Shown here piece after piece: positions 51,703-60,627 of a stretch of DNA of 64,000 nucleotides. The translations under genes were made by a program, and so were the position numbers. Within the stretch, counting starts at the first letter, position 1. Every line of letters starts with the position of its first letter. The DNA lies in assembly GCF_000011345.1 (NCBI RefSeq), contig NC_004113.1:2399501-2463500 (forward strand), given 5' to 3'. The notes under the pieces were generated by a model. It ran no database searches and was not told the origin of the DNA. It worked only from the letters and a program-made list of their open reading frames with translations. This DNA is from Thermosynechococcus vestitus BP-1 (lineage in GTDB: Bacteria; Cyanobacteriota; Cyanobacteriia; Thermosynechococcales; Thermosynechococcaceae).

Positions 51703-54230
51703 CGGGGCAATGCTAAGGGAGACCAATCACCACTGGACACAAAGGCTGCCCAATAGTAGGGAGATTCATCCTTGAGTCGCTGAAGCTGGACTTGCCGCAG
51801 GGCTTCTGTTCGCCCCATCCCTCGCTGCAGGTTTTGGTAAAAGGCGATCATGATATCGCGGGTTACTCGATCATCCACTTTCCACAGGGTACTCACCTGC
51901 GATCGCGCCCCAGCCAATGTAAAGGCTCGCCGCAACCCATAGACCCCCTCGCCATTGACCACCTCCCCTCGCCCCGTATCACAGGCGGATAACACGACTA
52001 ATTCTGTGTCCCTAAGATTCATGCCGGTGACTTCTAAGGCAGTCAGGAGGCCATCATCACCCTCTGAGCCACGCTGGCGTTCGTTAGATGCTGCCAAGAC
52101 CAACCCCGATCGCAGGAGGGGGTTTTCAAGGATGTCTTTGTTCCCGGAAGCAGCTAAAAAGAAACCGTGAGTAGCCAAGTGGAGAATTTTAGGAGAATTG
52201 GCGGCTTTAACTGCGGTTTCGGTGGCTGCAGCTTGCAGTAACACTTGGGCTTGGGGAACGAGCGCCCTGAGTGCTTGCGCTTCCTCCGCCGTTCCCGGTA
52301 GGGGAGTAAAAGTCAAACCCCGCCCATCAAGGGCGTGCATCGTTGATGAGCGATCGAAACTCGGGTCAGCAATAATCAACGGGGGATTCGCAGTTACAGG
52401 TCGGGATAGGATGCGCAGGAGTTCCCGCCCAGAGGTTAGCAATGTAATCCAATAGGATTCCACCAGATAGCGCCCTTGGGCATCCACAAGAGCCTGAAAG
52501 GGAATGGTATTCAACTCCCCATCCGGCGCAATGAGCAAATGAGTTGCATTGCCAAGCCACGGACGAATGGGGGTAATCACCTGCTCAGTCAGAGCTTGAG
52601 CTGCCCGTTGAACTTCAACCTTCGGTAAACGCCGGTCAGCCAAACGGAAACGGGTCTGGCGTACTTGGGCATCTATTTCAGCAGCAGGGCCCAGATCTTT
52701 TCCTAGGGGTTGACCTCTAGCAGGCAACACATAGACGCCATAGCGCGGCTCACCAAACCTCTGGGTGCGCAAGTCGTAGGGGCGATAGCGAATAAACTCG
52801 ATCAAAGCAGCATTGGCTGGAATCAACCGTTGAACCGCAGCAATGGTTACGGGTTGAGTCAGCTCGCGAAAGCTAGCACTGCGCAAACTTAGTTCGGCTT
52901 CCAGTTGACTGGCTTGGGTTTGCAGCTGCTGCACTTGGGAGAAAGCTGCTGGCTCTGCCGAAGCAAAAACGAGTTTGGCGATGGCTGTGCGCAGTTTGGT
53001 GAGCTGTTCAAGCTTCGCTTGATCTGGAGCCGCCAGTTGCCGTTGCAGTCGTGCTTGGTTTTGGCTGAAAAAATCGAGTAACCGCCCCTTGCGGCGCAGG
53101 ATGGTTGTCAGAGCAAGGGCAGTGGCCTCAGGGTGCCGGGGCAGACTCTGGAGATGCAAGCTGAGAATGGCATTGGTGCTGTCTTGAAATGTCGCCAAAT
53201 AATTGCGCTTGTAATCCTCGGAACCCACGATCAAATTTTCACTGAGGTTCTTTTCCTCAATCTCCTGTACGTTTTGCAGTAGGGCAAGGGTTTGGGTAAG
53301 ATTGCCCTGTTGCCAATAGACAGCAGCAAGGTTACTCAGGGCAAGGGCAGTATTGGGATGGTTGTGCCCTAGGCGAGATTGGGCGATCGCCAGTGTGCGT
53401 TGATAAAGAGGCAGTGCTGCTGCATAGTTGCGCTGATCAAAATAGAGCGTGGCTAAATTATTCAAGCTATTAGCAATATCGGGGTGACCTGCGGGCAACG
53501 TTTGTTCGCGAATCTGAAGGGCACGTTGGTACAAGGGCAAGGCGGCGGTGGCATTCTTTTGTCGTCGATACAGGTTTGCAAGGTTGTTCAGCGTTGTTGC
53601 CACATAGGGACTTTTCTCCCCAAGGGTTTGCTCAAAGATCCTGAGGGCGCGTTGATACAAGGGCAGAGCGGCAGCGGTCTTTTTTTGCTCAGTGTAGAGG
53701 AGCGCCATGTTATTGAGCGTGATCGCCACCTCAGGATGATTTAACCCTCGGGTCTTTTCGGCGATCGCCAATGACCGCTGAAGCACTGGCAGCGCAGCAT
53801 CATAGTTCCCTTGGGCACGGTAGAGGTTGGCCAAGTTATTGAGTATTGCAGCCACCGATGGTTGATCTGACCCTCCAGCCCGCTCATAGATAGCCAATGC
53901 CCGTTGATAGAGGGGGAGGGCTGCTGCATAATTTCCCTGCTCAACATGGAGCTGTGCCAACTCGTTGAGAGTCGCTGCCAAAAGGGGATGGTTGGGGCCT
54001 AGGATCTTTTCCACAAGGGTCACAAAGCGCTCTGCTAGGGGGATAGCAGCCTGTATATTCCCTTGTTCTCGCAGTTGATCAATTTGATTGGCAAGTCCCT
54101 GAAATTGTTGTTGATAAATTTCATTGGCAATTTCCTGAAATTGCAGGGCTAGAGTTGGAAAACACAGACCCAAAATTAGACAACTTCCAAGGGCGATCGC
54201 GCCCGAGACAAGGTAGCCCCTGGTATTCAT
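51699..54230 (-). CDS. Exported TPR-CHAT protein (caspase-like protease)
   Basis: This 843-residue protein has an N-terminal signal sequence (SGAIALGSCLILGLCFPTLA). Six kinesin-light-chain-type TPRs of 42 residues follow (about 80-335, for example NNLANLYRAQGNYDAALPV), then a helical linker and a C-terminal CHAT domain. The catalytic dyad is His688 (LHLATHGFFL) and Cys750 (VVLSACDTGRG). CHAT proteins are clan CD cysteine proteases. Partners and substrates are unknown for most cyanobacterial ones. It is translationally coupled (ATGA) to the histidine kinase downstream. The signal sequence implies action outside the cytoplasm, unlike cytoplasmic CHAT effectors of type III-E CRISPR. Confidence 0.87.
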   Translation of the reverse strand: MNTRGYLVSGAIALGSCLILGLCFPTLALQFQEIANEIYQQQFQGLANQIDQLREQGNIQAAIPLAERFVTLVEKILGPNHPLLAATLNELAQLHVEQGNYAAALPLYQRALAIYERAGGSDQPSVAAILNNLANLYRAQGNYDAALPVLQRSLAIAEKTRGLNHPEVAITLNNMALLYTEQKKTAAALPLYQRALRIFEQTLGEKSPYVATTLNNLANLYRRQKNATAALPLYQRALQIREQTLPAGHPDIANSLNNLATLYFDQRNYAAALPLYQRTLAIAQSRLGHNHPNTALALSNLAAVYWQQGNLTQTLALLQNVQEIEEKNLSENLIVGSEDYKRNYLATFQDSTNAILSLHLQSLPRHPEATALALTTILRRKGRLLDFFSQNQARLQRQLAAPDQAKLEQLTKLRTAIAKLVFASAEPAAFSQVQQLQTQASQLEAELSLRSASFRELTQPVTIAAVQRLIPANAALIEFIRYRPYDLRTQRFGEPRYGVYVLPARGQPLGKDLGPAAEIDAQVRQTRFRLADRRLPKVEVQRAAQALTEQVITPIRPWLGNATHLLIAPDGELNTIPFQALVDAQGRYLVESYWITLLTSGRELLRILSRPVTANPPLIIADPSFDRSSTMHALDGRGLTFTPLPGTAEEAQALRALVPQAQVLLQAAATETAVKAANSPKILHLATHGFFLAASGNKDILENPLLRSGLVLAASNERQRGSEGDDGLLTALEVTGMNLRDTELVVLSACDTGRGEVVNGEGVYGLRRAFTLAGARSQVSTLWKVDDRVTRDIMIAFYQNLQRGMGRTEALRQVQLQRLKDESPYYWAAFVSSGDWSPLALPR

Positions 54231-54276
54231 TTTTTCCTCGCGAGTTCCTCAACAGCCCCCGTCACCATCAAGAATA

Positions 54277-55278
54277 CTAATGGGAAACGCTGACCCCCAG
54301 TTCCTGCCAAACAGCCTCTAAGAGAGGCTCTAACCCCTGACGAGCTACCGCCGAGATAGCAAAAACCCGTTGACCCACGTAGGCAGCGAGGGTCTCTTGA
54401 AGAGTCGTGATTTGCGAGGCATCGAGGGCATCAATTTTATTCAAAGCGACGATTTGGGGGCGATCGCCCAAGCCGTGGCCGTAGGCCACTAACTCATCGC
54501 GAATCGTTTGGTAGGCAGCCACCACATCCTCAGCCGTGGCATCAATCAAATGCAGCAGCAGCCGGGTGCGCTCAATATGGCGGAGAAACTCATGCCCCAA
54601 CCCCAGCCCGGTATGGGCACCAGCAATCAGACCCGGAATATCGGCAAATACCGTTCCATCGCCATTGGGTTGGCGGACCACTCCCAAATTGGGCACCAAG
54701 GTTGTAAAGGGATAATCCGCAATTTTGGGTCGCGCTGCTGACAGTACTGAAATCAGTGTGGACTTGCCCGCGTTAGGCAGGCCAATAATGCCCACTTCGG
54801 CCAGTAGCTTCAATTCTAGCCGTAGATGCCGTTCTTCTCCCTCCAAGCCCGGTAGGGCATAGTCCGGTGCCCGCTGATGATTGCTGAGGAAGTGCTTATT
54901 CCCTAACCCCCCTTTGCCTCCCTTAGCCACAAGCAGCGTTTGACCGGGGGTCGTAAGGTCTCCCAGCAATTCCCCGGTTTCCGCATCCCAGACCATTGTG
55001 CCGCAGGGCACCTCAATCACTAAATCCGCACCACAGGCACCGGTACGGTTATTCGGCCCGCCCCGTTGGCCATTTTCTGCCTTGAAAACATGGGCATAGC
55101 GAAAGTCCAGCAGCGTTTGTAAATTCGAGACTGCCTTGAGAATCACCGAGCCGCCATTGCCACCATTGCCCCCCGATGGCCCCCCTGCAGGCACATACTT
55201 TTCACGGCGAAAGGCAATAATGCCGTCACCCCCTTTGCCGGCTTTGACGTGAATTTCTGCAAGGTCAATAAATTGCAT
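54277..55278 (-). CDS. obgE: GTPase ObgE
   Basis: This essential ribosome-associated GTPase has an N-terminal glycine-rich Obg domain ([18 protein letters not shown]-type start). The G domain has G1 [16 protein letters not shown]3 DIPGLI and G4 NKIDAL. I chose ATG 55278 (333 residues), which begins with [19 protein letters not shown]. Open frame to 55344 is not conserved. The C-terminal Obg extension is absent. Confidence 0.95.
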   Translation of the reverse strand: MQFIDLAEIHVKAGKGGDGIIAFRREKYVPAGGPSGGNGGNGGSVILKAVSNLQTLLDFRYAHVFKAENGQRGGPNNRTGACGADLVIEVPCGTMVWDAETGELLGDLTTPGQTLLVAKGGKGGLGNKHFLSNHQRAPDYALPGLEGEERHLRLELKLLAEVGIIGLPNAGKSTLISVLSAARPKIADYPFTTLVPNLGVVRQPNGDGTVFADIPGLIAGAHTGLGLGHEFLRHIERTRLLLHLIDATAEDVVAAYQTIRDELVAYGHGLGDRPQIVALNKIDALDASQITTLQETLAAYVGQRVFAISAVARQGLEPLLEAVWQELGVSVSH

Positions 55279-55480
55279 GTTGGCCGCAATTGGTTCCTGA
55301 TGGGTTGGATATTTGAGTGATATTTGAGTATTGTATCCTGCCAACTTGTTGACCGTTCTTTTGATGGGAAGGACATAGAGGCCAACGGGTGAAACTCCCT
55401 ATCGAAGACCCTTGATGGATGTCCTAGGAGAAAAGAGCTATATGGTAGGCTTAAGGGAATTTTAGTGTGGCGAGGCAACA

Positions 55481-56848
55481 GTGTTGATTCGATGGCAACG
55501 CCGACGACAACCGGCTCCGCCTGAAGAAGAGGTCTTATTTTGGCGACTGGTGTTGTGGCTAGGGGTTGCCCTGATCTCCGGCAGCCTAGGGGCACTCTGG
55601 GGGCTACTGAGTCAGAGTACACCGCTCATGCAGCGATCGCTCAGCCCTCAGGAGTGGCAGGTGTTTCAACGGGGCGATCGCTGGACAGGGGCAAGGCTGC
55701 ATCAGCCCCTAAATTTATTGCTCATTGGCTCTAAGGTCTTAACCTCCGACTTAGATCACCCCCCCGACCCCAACCTTACCTACCATGCCCTCGTTAATTC
55801 CGTTGAGGGACTATCGGACTCGCTTCTATTGGTGCGCTTTGATCCAGTGCAGCAACGTTTAGTGATACTCTCAATTCCCCGCGATACCCTGACCTTTATT
55901 CCCGGCCGCGGGGATGCCAAAATCAACGAAGCCAATGCCCTTGGGGGGCCAGCGTTGGCAGCAGCGACGGTCAGTGAGCTGTTGGGAAATGTGCCCATTG
56001 ATCGCTATTTGCGCATTAATGTTCAGGGAATCGAGAAACTCATTGATGCCCTTGGGGGTGTGACCCTCGATGTGCCCATAGCCATGCGCTATCGCGATGA
56101 GAGTCAGCACCTCTATATTGATTTGCAAGCCGGACGACACCACCTGAATGGCCAGCAAGCCCTGCAATTTCTGCGCTTTCGCTACGATGCCCTTGGGGAT
56201 ATTGGCCGTGTGCAGCGACAACAGATGTTCTTGCGGACATTGATGGAGCAAACGGCTCGGCCGGAAACCCTTGCCCGTACTCCCCACATTCTCAGTATTA
56301 TTCGCGAAAACTTGGATACGAATTTAACGGTTGAAGAATTGATGAGCTTGGGCCAATTCCTGACCAGGTTGCCGCGATCGCGGGTGCAGTTTCTGCTGCT
56401 GCCGGGGAACTTTAATGGCACCACTGAGGAAGTGGCAGTGAGCTATTGGTTGCCCAATTACCAACGGATTGCTTGGCTAACGGATCAGTATTTCCGTGAT
56501 ACCCCTACGGCTGATCCACGGGAGACGGGTTTGCCCTCCCCTGCCCAAGTGCGGATTGCCATTCAAAATACCAACCTGCCCCAATCATTGGTGATGCGTC
56601 TGAGTGAGCAACTGGCAACCGCCGGTTACCCCCATCCCCTGGTGGCGGAGCCATTGCCCCAACCGATCCCGATTACGCGGATCATTGCCCAGCAGGGGGA
56701 CTTGGCGGCAGCGCGTCAGGTGCAGTTACTGTTGGGATTTGGAGAAGTGCGGGTGGAGAGTACGGGTGTGCTAGCATCGGATGTAACGATTCAACTGGGC
56801 GACGATGCCCGCGATCGCCTGCAATTGAGACGAACAACATCTCTGTGA
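55481..56848 (+). CDS. LytR-CpsA-Psr family protein with LytR_C domain
   Basis: LCP proteins attach polysaccharides to peptidoglycan or to other carriers outside the membrane. One N-terminal membrane helix lies at residues 22-45. The LCP core has LLLIGSK, SDSLLLVRFDP, LSIPRDT, INEANALGGP and a late FLRFRYD-x-x-GD-x-x-R motif, where the arginines bind pyrophosphate. The C-terminal 100 residues are a LytR_C domain (VRIAIQNTNLP). The start is GTG 55481. Its last bases overlap the ROK gene start (GTGA). It may anchor one of the surface polysaccharides made by the cell. Confidence 0.9.
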   Translation: MLIRWQRRRQPAPPEEEVLFWRLVLWLGVALISGSLGALWGLLSQSTPLMQRSLSPQEWQVFQRGDRWTGARLHQPLNLLLIGSKVLTSDLDHPPDPNLTYHALVNSVEGLSDSLLLVRFDPVQQRLVILSIPRDTLTFIPGRGDAKINEANALGGPALAAATVSELLGNVPIDRYLRINVQGIEKLIDALGGVTLDVPIAMRYRDESQHLYIDLQAGRHHLNGQQALQFLRFRYDALGDIGRVQRQQMFLRTLMEQTARPETLARTPHILSIIRENLDTNLTVEELMSLGQFLTRLPRSRVQFLLLPGNFNGTTEEVAVSYWLPNYQRIAWLTDQYFRDTPTADPRETGLPSPAQVRIAIQNTNLPQSLVMRLSEQLATAGYPHPLVAEPLPQPIPITRIIAQQGDLAAARQVQLLLGFGEVRVESTGVLASDVTIQLGDDARDRLQLRRTTSL

Positions 56849-57741
56849 GTGAACCCTACGTTATTGGCGTTGATCTCGGTGGCACGGCCATCAAAATGGG
56901 GCGCTTTAGTCCCAAGGGGGACTGCCTCAATGCCCTGACGTTGCCGACTCCTCAGCCCCCTTTTCCAGAACGGGTGATCAAAGCAATTTTGCAGGGGATT
57001 CAAGACCTGGATGGTGAGGATCAGGCATTGGCGATTGGTATGGGCATACCGGGGCCTGTGGATGCCAGCGGTCGCATTGCCCGCCGTGCCATTAACCTTG
57101 ACTGGTACGAAGTGCCGATTAGCGATAGCCTGGAACACCTGACGGGCAAACCCACAGTGATTGGTAACGATGCCAACTGCGCCGGCCTCGGAGAAGCATG
57201 GCTAGGAGCAGGGAATCAGTTCAAAGACTTAATTTTGCTCACATTGGGGACGGGGGTAGGGGGTGCCATTATCCTCAATGGGGAGTTGTTCGTTGGTCGA
57301 GATGGCACCGCCGGCGAGTTGGGGCTGATTACCCTCGACTACAACGGGCCTCCCTGCAACAGTGGCAATCGCGGTTCCCTGGAGCAACACGTTTCCGCCC
57401 AAGCCCTGCGGCGGCGTTGGGGCTGTGAACCCCATGAGATGGCAGAGCGGGCCAAAAATGGCGATCCTGAGGCGATCGCCCTCTGGCAAACCTATGGCCG
57501 CGAATTAGCCGCTGGCATTGCTAGCCTTGTGTATGTGCTCACCCCGGAAGCAGTGATTATTGGCGGGGGGATAAGTGCCGCCAGTGATCTCTTCTTTCCC
57601 TCGATGATTGCTGAATTGGAGGAGCGGGTGCTGCCCACCTCCCGTCATCACCTCCAGTGTTTGCGAGCAACCCTTGGGAATTCCGCAGGCATCGTCGGTG
57701 CAGCCAAACTGGCATGGCAACATGTGAAAGAGCATCTCTAA
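56845..57741 (+). CDS. ROK family sugar kinase (glucokinase-like)
   Basis: This is a ROK-fold kinase: the nucleotide loop VIGVDLGGTAIKMGRF at the start, GIPGPVDASG, NDANCAGLGEAW with the catalytic Asp, and LGTGVGGAIILNG. The zinc motif of classic ROK proteins (G-x-C-x-C-G-x-x-G-C-x-E) is replaced by GPPCNSGNRGSLEQH, keeping one Cys and the Glu, so zinc binding is probably lost. Its 298 residues are normal. Glucose is the most likely substrate. It starts inside the stop codon of the LCP gene and is therefore co-translated. Confidence 0.88.
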   Translation: MSEPYVIGVDLGGTAIKMGRFSPKGDCLNALTLPTPQPPFPERVIKAILQGIQDLDGEDQALAIGMGIPGPVDASGRIARRAINLDWYEVPISDSLEHLTGKPTVIGNDANCAGLGEAWLGAGNQFKDLILLTLGTGVGGAIILNGELFVGRDGTAGELGLITLDYNGPPCNSGNRGSLEQHVSAQALRRRWGCEPHEMAERAKNGDPEAIALWQTYGRELAAGIASLVYVLTPEAVIIGGGISAASDLFFPSMIAELEERVLPTSRHHLQCLRATLGNSAGIVGAAKLAWQHVKEHL

Positions 57742-58346
57742 GGGGCCTGAGCGAGTTACACCATTACACCATTTGGGCAAGGGGCATGACTCCTCCCACC
57801 CCTGTGGATAGCTCGCCGCTGCTGCCCAATGTCCACAATGCACCGGTGCTTTGATCAACGCTGCCGCATCCTCCTGAGCTGCCTCTACAATTGAGCAAAC
57901 CGGAGAATTCATGATCATGCCACCAACAGAGGGCAAAGGGGTACCCACAATTTTGAGCTGATTGGGAGGTGGGGCTTTGGCGCCGGCAAACGCCAGTGGA
58001 GCGTGCCTTTGATACCTTGACGGGCTATTTACAGCTTTGGGGAGCGGCCAACTTTCCCCAGACATCTCTTGGATGGCTGACTCCCCCCTAGAGGATATTG
58101 ATCTGACGGGCTTTATCCCAATCGTGCCGGATTTCGTTACTGAGTTGCGATCGCCCTCGGATCCTATTGACCGCTTAGGCGCCAACATGCAGGCGTATCA
58201 GCCACTGGGGGTGTCCTTGGGACTGCTGCGCTGATCAATACCCAAGACCGCCAAGTAGAACTCTAGCGTCCCCAAGAGGAAGTGGTTATTTTAGACTCCT
58301 AGACTCCCCTGAGGGGGTTGCTGCTAGCGATGGGGCAGTTGGGGAC
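57742..58346. other. Gap with a degraded gene between the ROK kinase and aspC
   Basis: This 605-bp interval has no intact gene. From about 57960 it carries the Uma2 pseudogene described separately. In 57742-57960 I see no RNA gene, no promoter and no terminator of quality. Confidence 0.6.
57985..58311 (+). pseudogene. Degraded Uma2 family (DUF820) nuclease-like gene
   Basis: Reading across frames gives FDTLTGY, LSPDISWM, PIVPDFVTELRSPSDP, MQAYQPLGVSLGLL, then in another frame LINTQDRQVEL, stop, RPQEEVVILDS, stop. These are in order the core blocks of Uma2 proteins (SPD-x-S-W, PDFV-x-ELRSPSD, MQEY-x-x-x-G-V-x-L-G-x-LI, VE-x-Y-R). At least two frameshifts and two stops interrupt it and the N-terminal third is lost. 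Uma2 genes are multicopy PD-(D/E)XK genes of cyanobacteria with unknown role, so loss of a copy is unremarkable. Confidence 0.75.
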
Positions 58347-59510
58347 TTAGAGCCGCTGGACAAATTTCGCTAGTCGCGTCAGGCCTTTTTCAATCGTGGC
58401 TAGATCCGTGGCGTAGGAGAGGCGAATGTGATCATCCATGCCAAAGGCTTTACCGGGGACGGCGGCCACTTTTTCCTCCTCCAGCAGGCGATCGCAAAAT
58501 TCCACGGACCCTATACCCGTGTCGCCAATATCCACAAACAAATAAAATGCCCCCTTGGGTTTGAGACAGCGCAGCCGCGGAATCTCACAAATCCCGGCAT
58601 ACATATAGGCACGGCGCTCGCGAAATGCTGCCACCATCTCAGCCACACAGTCTTGACTTCCTTCTAAGGCAGCAAGGGCGCCATACTGGGCAAATGTACA
58701 CACATTTGAGGTGCTGTGGCTCTGAATTTTGGTTGCCACTTTAACAATCTCCGTTGTCCCTGCTAGGTAGCCCACTCGCCAGCCGGTCATGGCATAGGCC
58801 TTGGCAAACCCACTGCAAACAATGGTGCGCTCAAAGGCAGCCCCACTGACTGCGCCAATGCTCAGGTGTTCGGCACCGTCGTAGAGTATTTTTTCGTAAA
58901 TTTCATCAGAAACGACCCACAGTTGATGCCGCACAATCACTGCCGCCAGCTCACGAATTTCCTCAGGTGTATAGACCATGCCCGTGGGGTTACTGGGGGA
59001 ATTGAGGACAACCAGCCGTGTCTTCGGTGTAATCGCATCCTCCAGTTGCGCAGGGGTAATTCGATAGCCCGTTTCCGGCGTGGTTGCCACAATCACTGGC
59101 GTGCCACTGGCTAGATGCACCATTTCTGGATAACTCACCCAGTAGGGGGCAGGAATAATCACCTCATCGCCGGGGTTGATCAGGGCCAGCATCAGGTTAA
59201 AGAGGGCCTGCTTGCCGCCATTGGTGACGAGGATATTTTCCGCACGATAGGGCAGGTGGTTGTCGCGGTTGAGCTTGGTGGCGATCGCCTGCCGCAGAGC
59301 CGGTTCCCCTGCCGCCGGACCATAGCGAGTTTTACCTTGATCGAGAGCTGTTTTCACAGCTTCACGAATGTGGGCAGGGGTGTCAAAGTCGGGTTCGCCT
59401 GCACTGAAGCTACAGACATCTTCTCCAGCCGCCCGCATTGCCTTGGCTTTGGCATCAATCGCCAGCGTTACCGACGGCGTGACCCGCATCACCCGCGTTG
59501 CCCAATCCAT
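58347..59510 (-). CDS. aspC: Aspartate aminotransferase (class I PLP)
   Basis: This transfers amino groups between aspartate and 2-oxoglutarate. Its 387 residues belong to the Ib subgroup (Thermus type). The PLP lysine is in [17 protein letters not shown], the phosphate-binding Tyr is in the [13 protein letters not shown]-like loop (here [12 protein letters not shown]), and the ring-contacting [11 protein letters not shown] and VSDEIYEKI are present. The C-terminal Arg is in HIRLSYA. Prephenate aminotransferase activity is known in this subgroup and cannot be excluded. Confidence 0.9.
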   Translation of the reverse strand: MDWATRVMRVTPSVTLAIDAKAKAMRAAGEDVCSFSAGEPDFDTPAHIREAVKTALDQGKTRYGPAAGEPALRQAIATKLNRDNHLPYRAENILVTNGGKQALFNLMLALINPGDEVIIPAPYWVSYPEMVHLASGTPVIVATTPETGYRITPAQLEDAITPKTRLVVLNSPSNPTGMVYTPEEIRELAAVIVRHQLWVVSDEIYEKILYDGAEHLSIGAVSGAAFERTIVCSGFAKAYAMTGWRVGYLAGTTEIVKVATKIQSHSTSNVCTFAQYGALAALEGSQDCVAEMVAAFRERRAYMYAGICEIPRLRCLKPKGAFYLFVDIGDTGIGSVEFCDRLLEEEKVAAVPGKAFGMDDHIRLSYATDLATIEKGLTRLAKFVQRL

Positions 59511-59605
59511 CCTTTGTCTCCTGCACTACTTTCCGTATTGTGGCACTTTAGCAGGGGAGCGGTGAATCAACTATCCACCGTTCGTGTGAGGTTGCCGGTG
59601 TAGGA

Positions 59606-59678
59606 TACCCCCAGGGGAATTCGAATCCCCGTCGCCTCCGTGAAAGGGAGGTGTCCTAGGCCACTAGACGATGGGGGC
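59606..59678 (-). tRNA. tRNA-Glu(UUC)
   Basis: Read on the minus strand the acceptor GCCCCCA pairs with TGGGGGT (G-U at the first pair), with discriminator A. The anticodon stem CCTCC/GGAGG closes the loop CTTTCAC (anticodon TTC), and the T loop is TTCGAAT. Its 73 nt and CCA-less 3' end fit cyanobacterial and plastid tRNA-Glu. Besides translation this tRNA supplies glutamate for 5-aminolevulinate, the first tetrapyrrole precursor. Confidence 0.96.
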
Positions 59679-59796
59679 AAGACTCAGCATTAGTTAATGT
59701 AGCGAATACCCTGAGCGTTTGTCAACACCTCGGGCAATTTTTGCATCGAAGCCCCTCCTAGGGAGAAAATGAGGGCGAGTGACGGAGGGACTTGCT

Positions 59797-60627
59797 GTGG
59801 AACTTGCTGGCCTGCGTTCCTTCTCGATTGTGATGCCCGCCTACAATGTGGTAACCCAGCGGGGAGAAAGGATCTTTCGCGAAACCCTTGAGAGCATTGC
59901 TGCCAGTTGCCGCTACCTCCAACAGCACTTCCCCTACACCCCTGAGGGGGAATTGATCCTGATTAGCGATGGTTCAACGGATCGCACCTGCGATGTGGCG
60001 ATGGCAGGATGGCCGAATGCTGTCCCTCTGCAATTGGTGGGCCTGCCGACGAACGTTGGGATTGCAGCAGCGCGAAACATTGGGGTGCGCTTAGCCAAAG
60101 GTGAGGTGATTTTTTTCTGTGATGCCGATGATCTATACCGCCCTGAGCACCTGTTTTTAGCCCTATCGGTGTTGAATCAGCCCTTACCGGAACCCTATGC
60201 CCCGGCCTATTTTGGGGCGGTGCGCACGGGGGTCTATTGTCGCGATCGCCTGCATCCCTACTGGCACAAGAGCCTCGAGCAAACCTTGGTGCTGAACCTG
60301 GCTGTGCGCCGCGAAGTCCACGAGTTTATTGGCGGCTTTCCAGAGGATGAGGTGTTTCGCCAATTTCGCTATGGGGCTGAGGATGTGGCCTATGCCTATT
60401 GGTTGCACCAGTTTTGCCACACCGCCCGCCTCGAGCAGCGGACCGTTGAGTACCGCCGCTTTCCCAATAGTGTCTTTGACCGTCAACTCAAGAAATTCCA
60501 AGCCGCTCCCGGCACGGTGGCCGACGACCTTGATGAGGGCGATCGCCAGCAGGAGGCGCAGATACGGCAGATTATGGCCACACGACTTCAGGAATTGCAG
60601 GCCAAGGCAGCTCAAGGCGTGGCCTAG
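59797..60627 (+). CDS. Glycosyltransferase family 2
   Basis: This is a GT-A glycosyltransferase: SFSIVMPAYNVV at the start, LILISDGSTDRT, GLPTNVGIAAARNIGVRLAK, FFCDADDLYRPEH with the DXD-type motif, and RYGAEDVAYAYWLHQ at the acceptor site. I chose GTG 59797 because GGAGG lies eight bases upstream. GTG 59779 would add six residues. Codon style and HIP1 sites (for example near 60241) look host-like, unlike the island GT2 genes. Donor and acceptor are unknown. It is convergent with the EF-G-like gene with a 4-base overlap. Confidence 0.85.
   Translation: MELAGLRSFSIVMPAYNVVTQRGERIFRETLESIAASCRYLQQHFPYTPEGELILISDGSTDRTCDVAMAGWPNAVPLQLVGLPTNVGIAAARNIGVRLAKGEVIFFCDADDLYRPEHLFLALSVLNQPLPEPYAPAYFGAVRTGVYCRDRLHPYWHKSLEQTLVLNLAVRREVHEFIGGFPEDEVFRQFRYGAEDVAYAYWLHQFCHTARLEQRTVEYRRFPNSVFDRQLKKFQAAPGTVADDLDEGDRQQEAQIRQIMATRLQELQAKAAQGVA

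Noticed and set aside
57505-58188. 227-codon minus-strand frame across the ROK gene end and the gap
   Set aside because: It is opposite the ROK 3' end and the Uma2 remnant and matches no family. Its composition is explained by the + strand coding.
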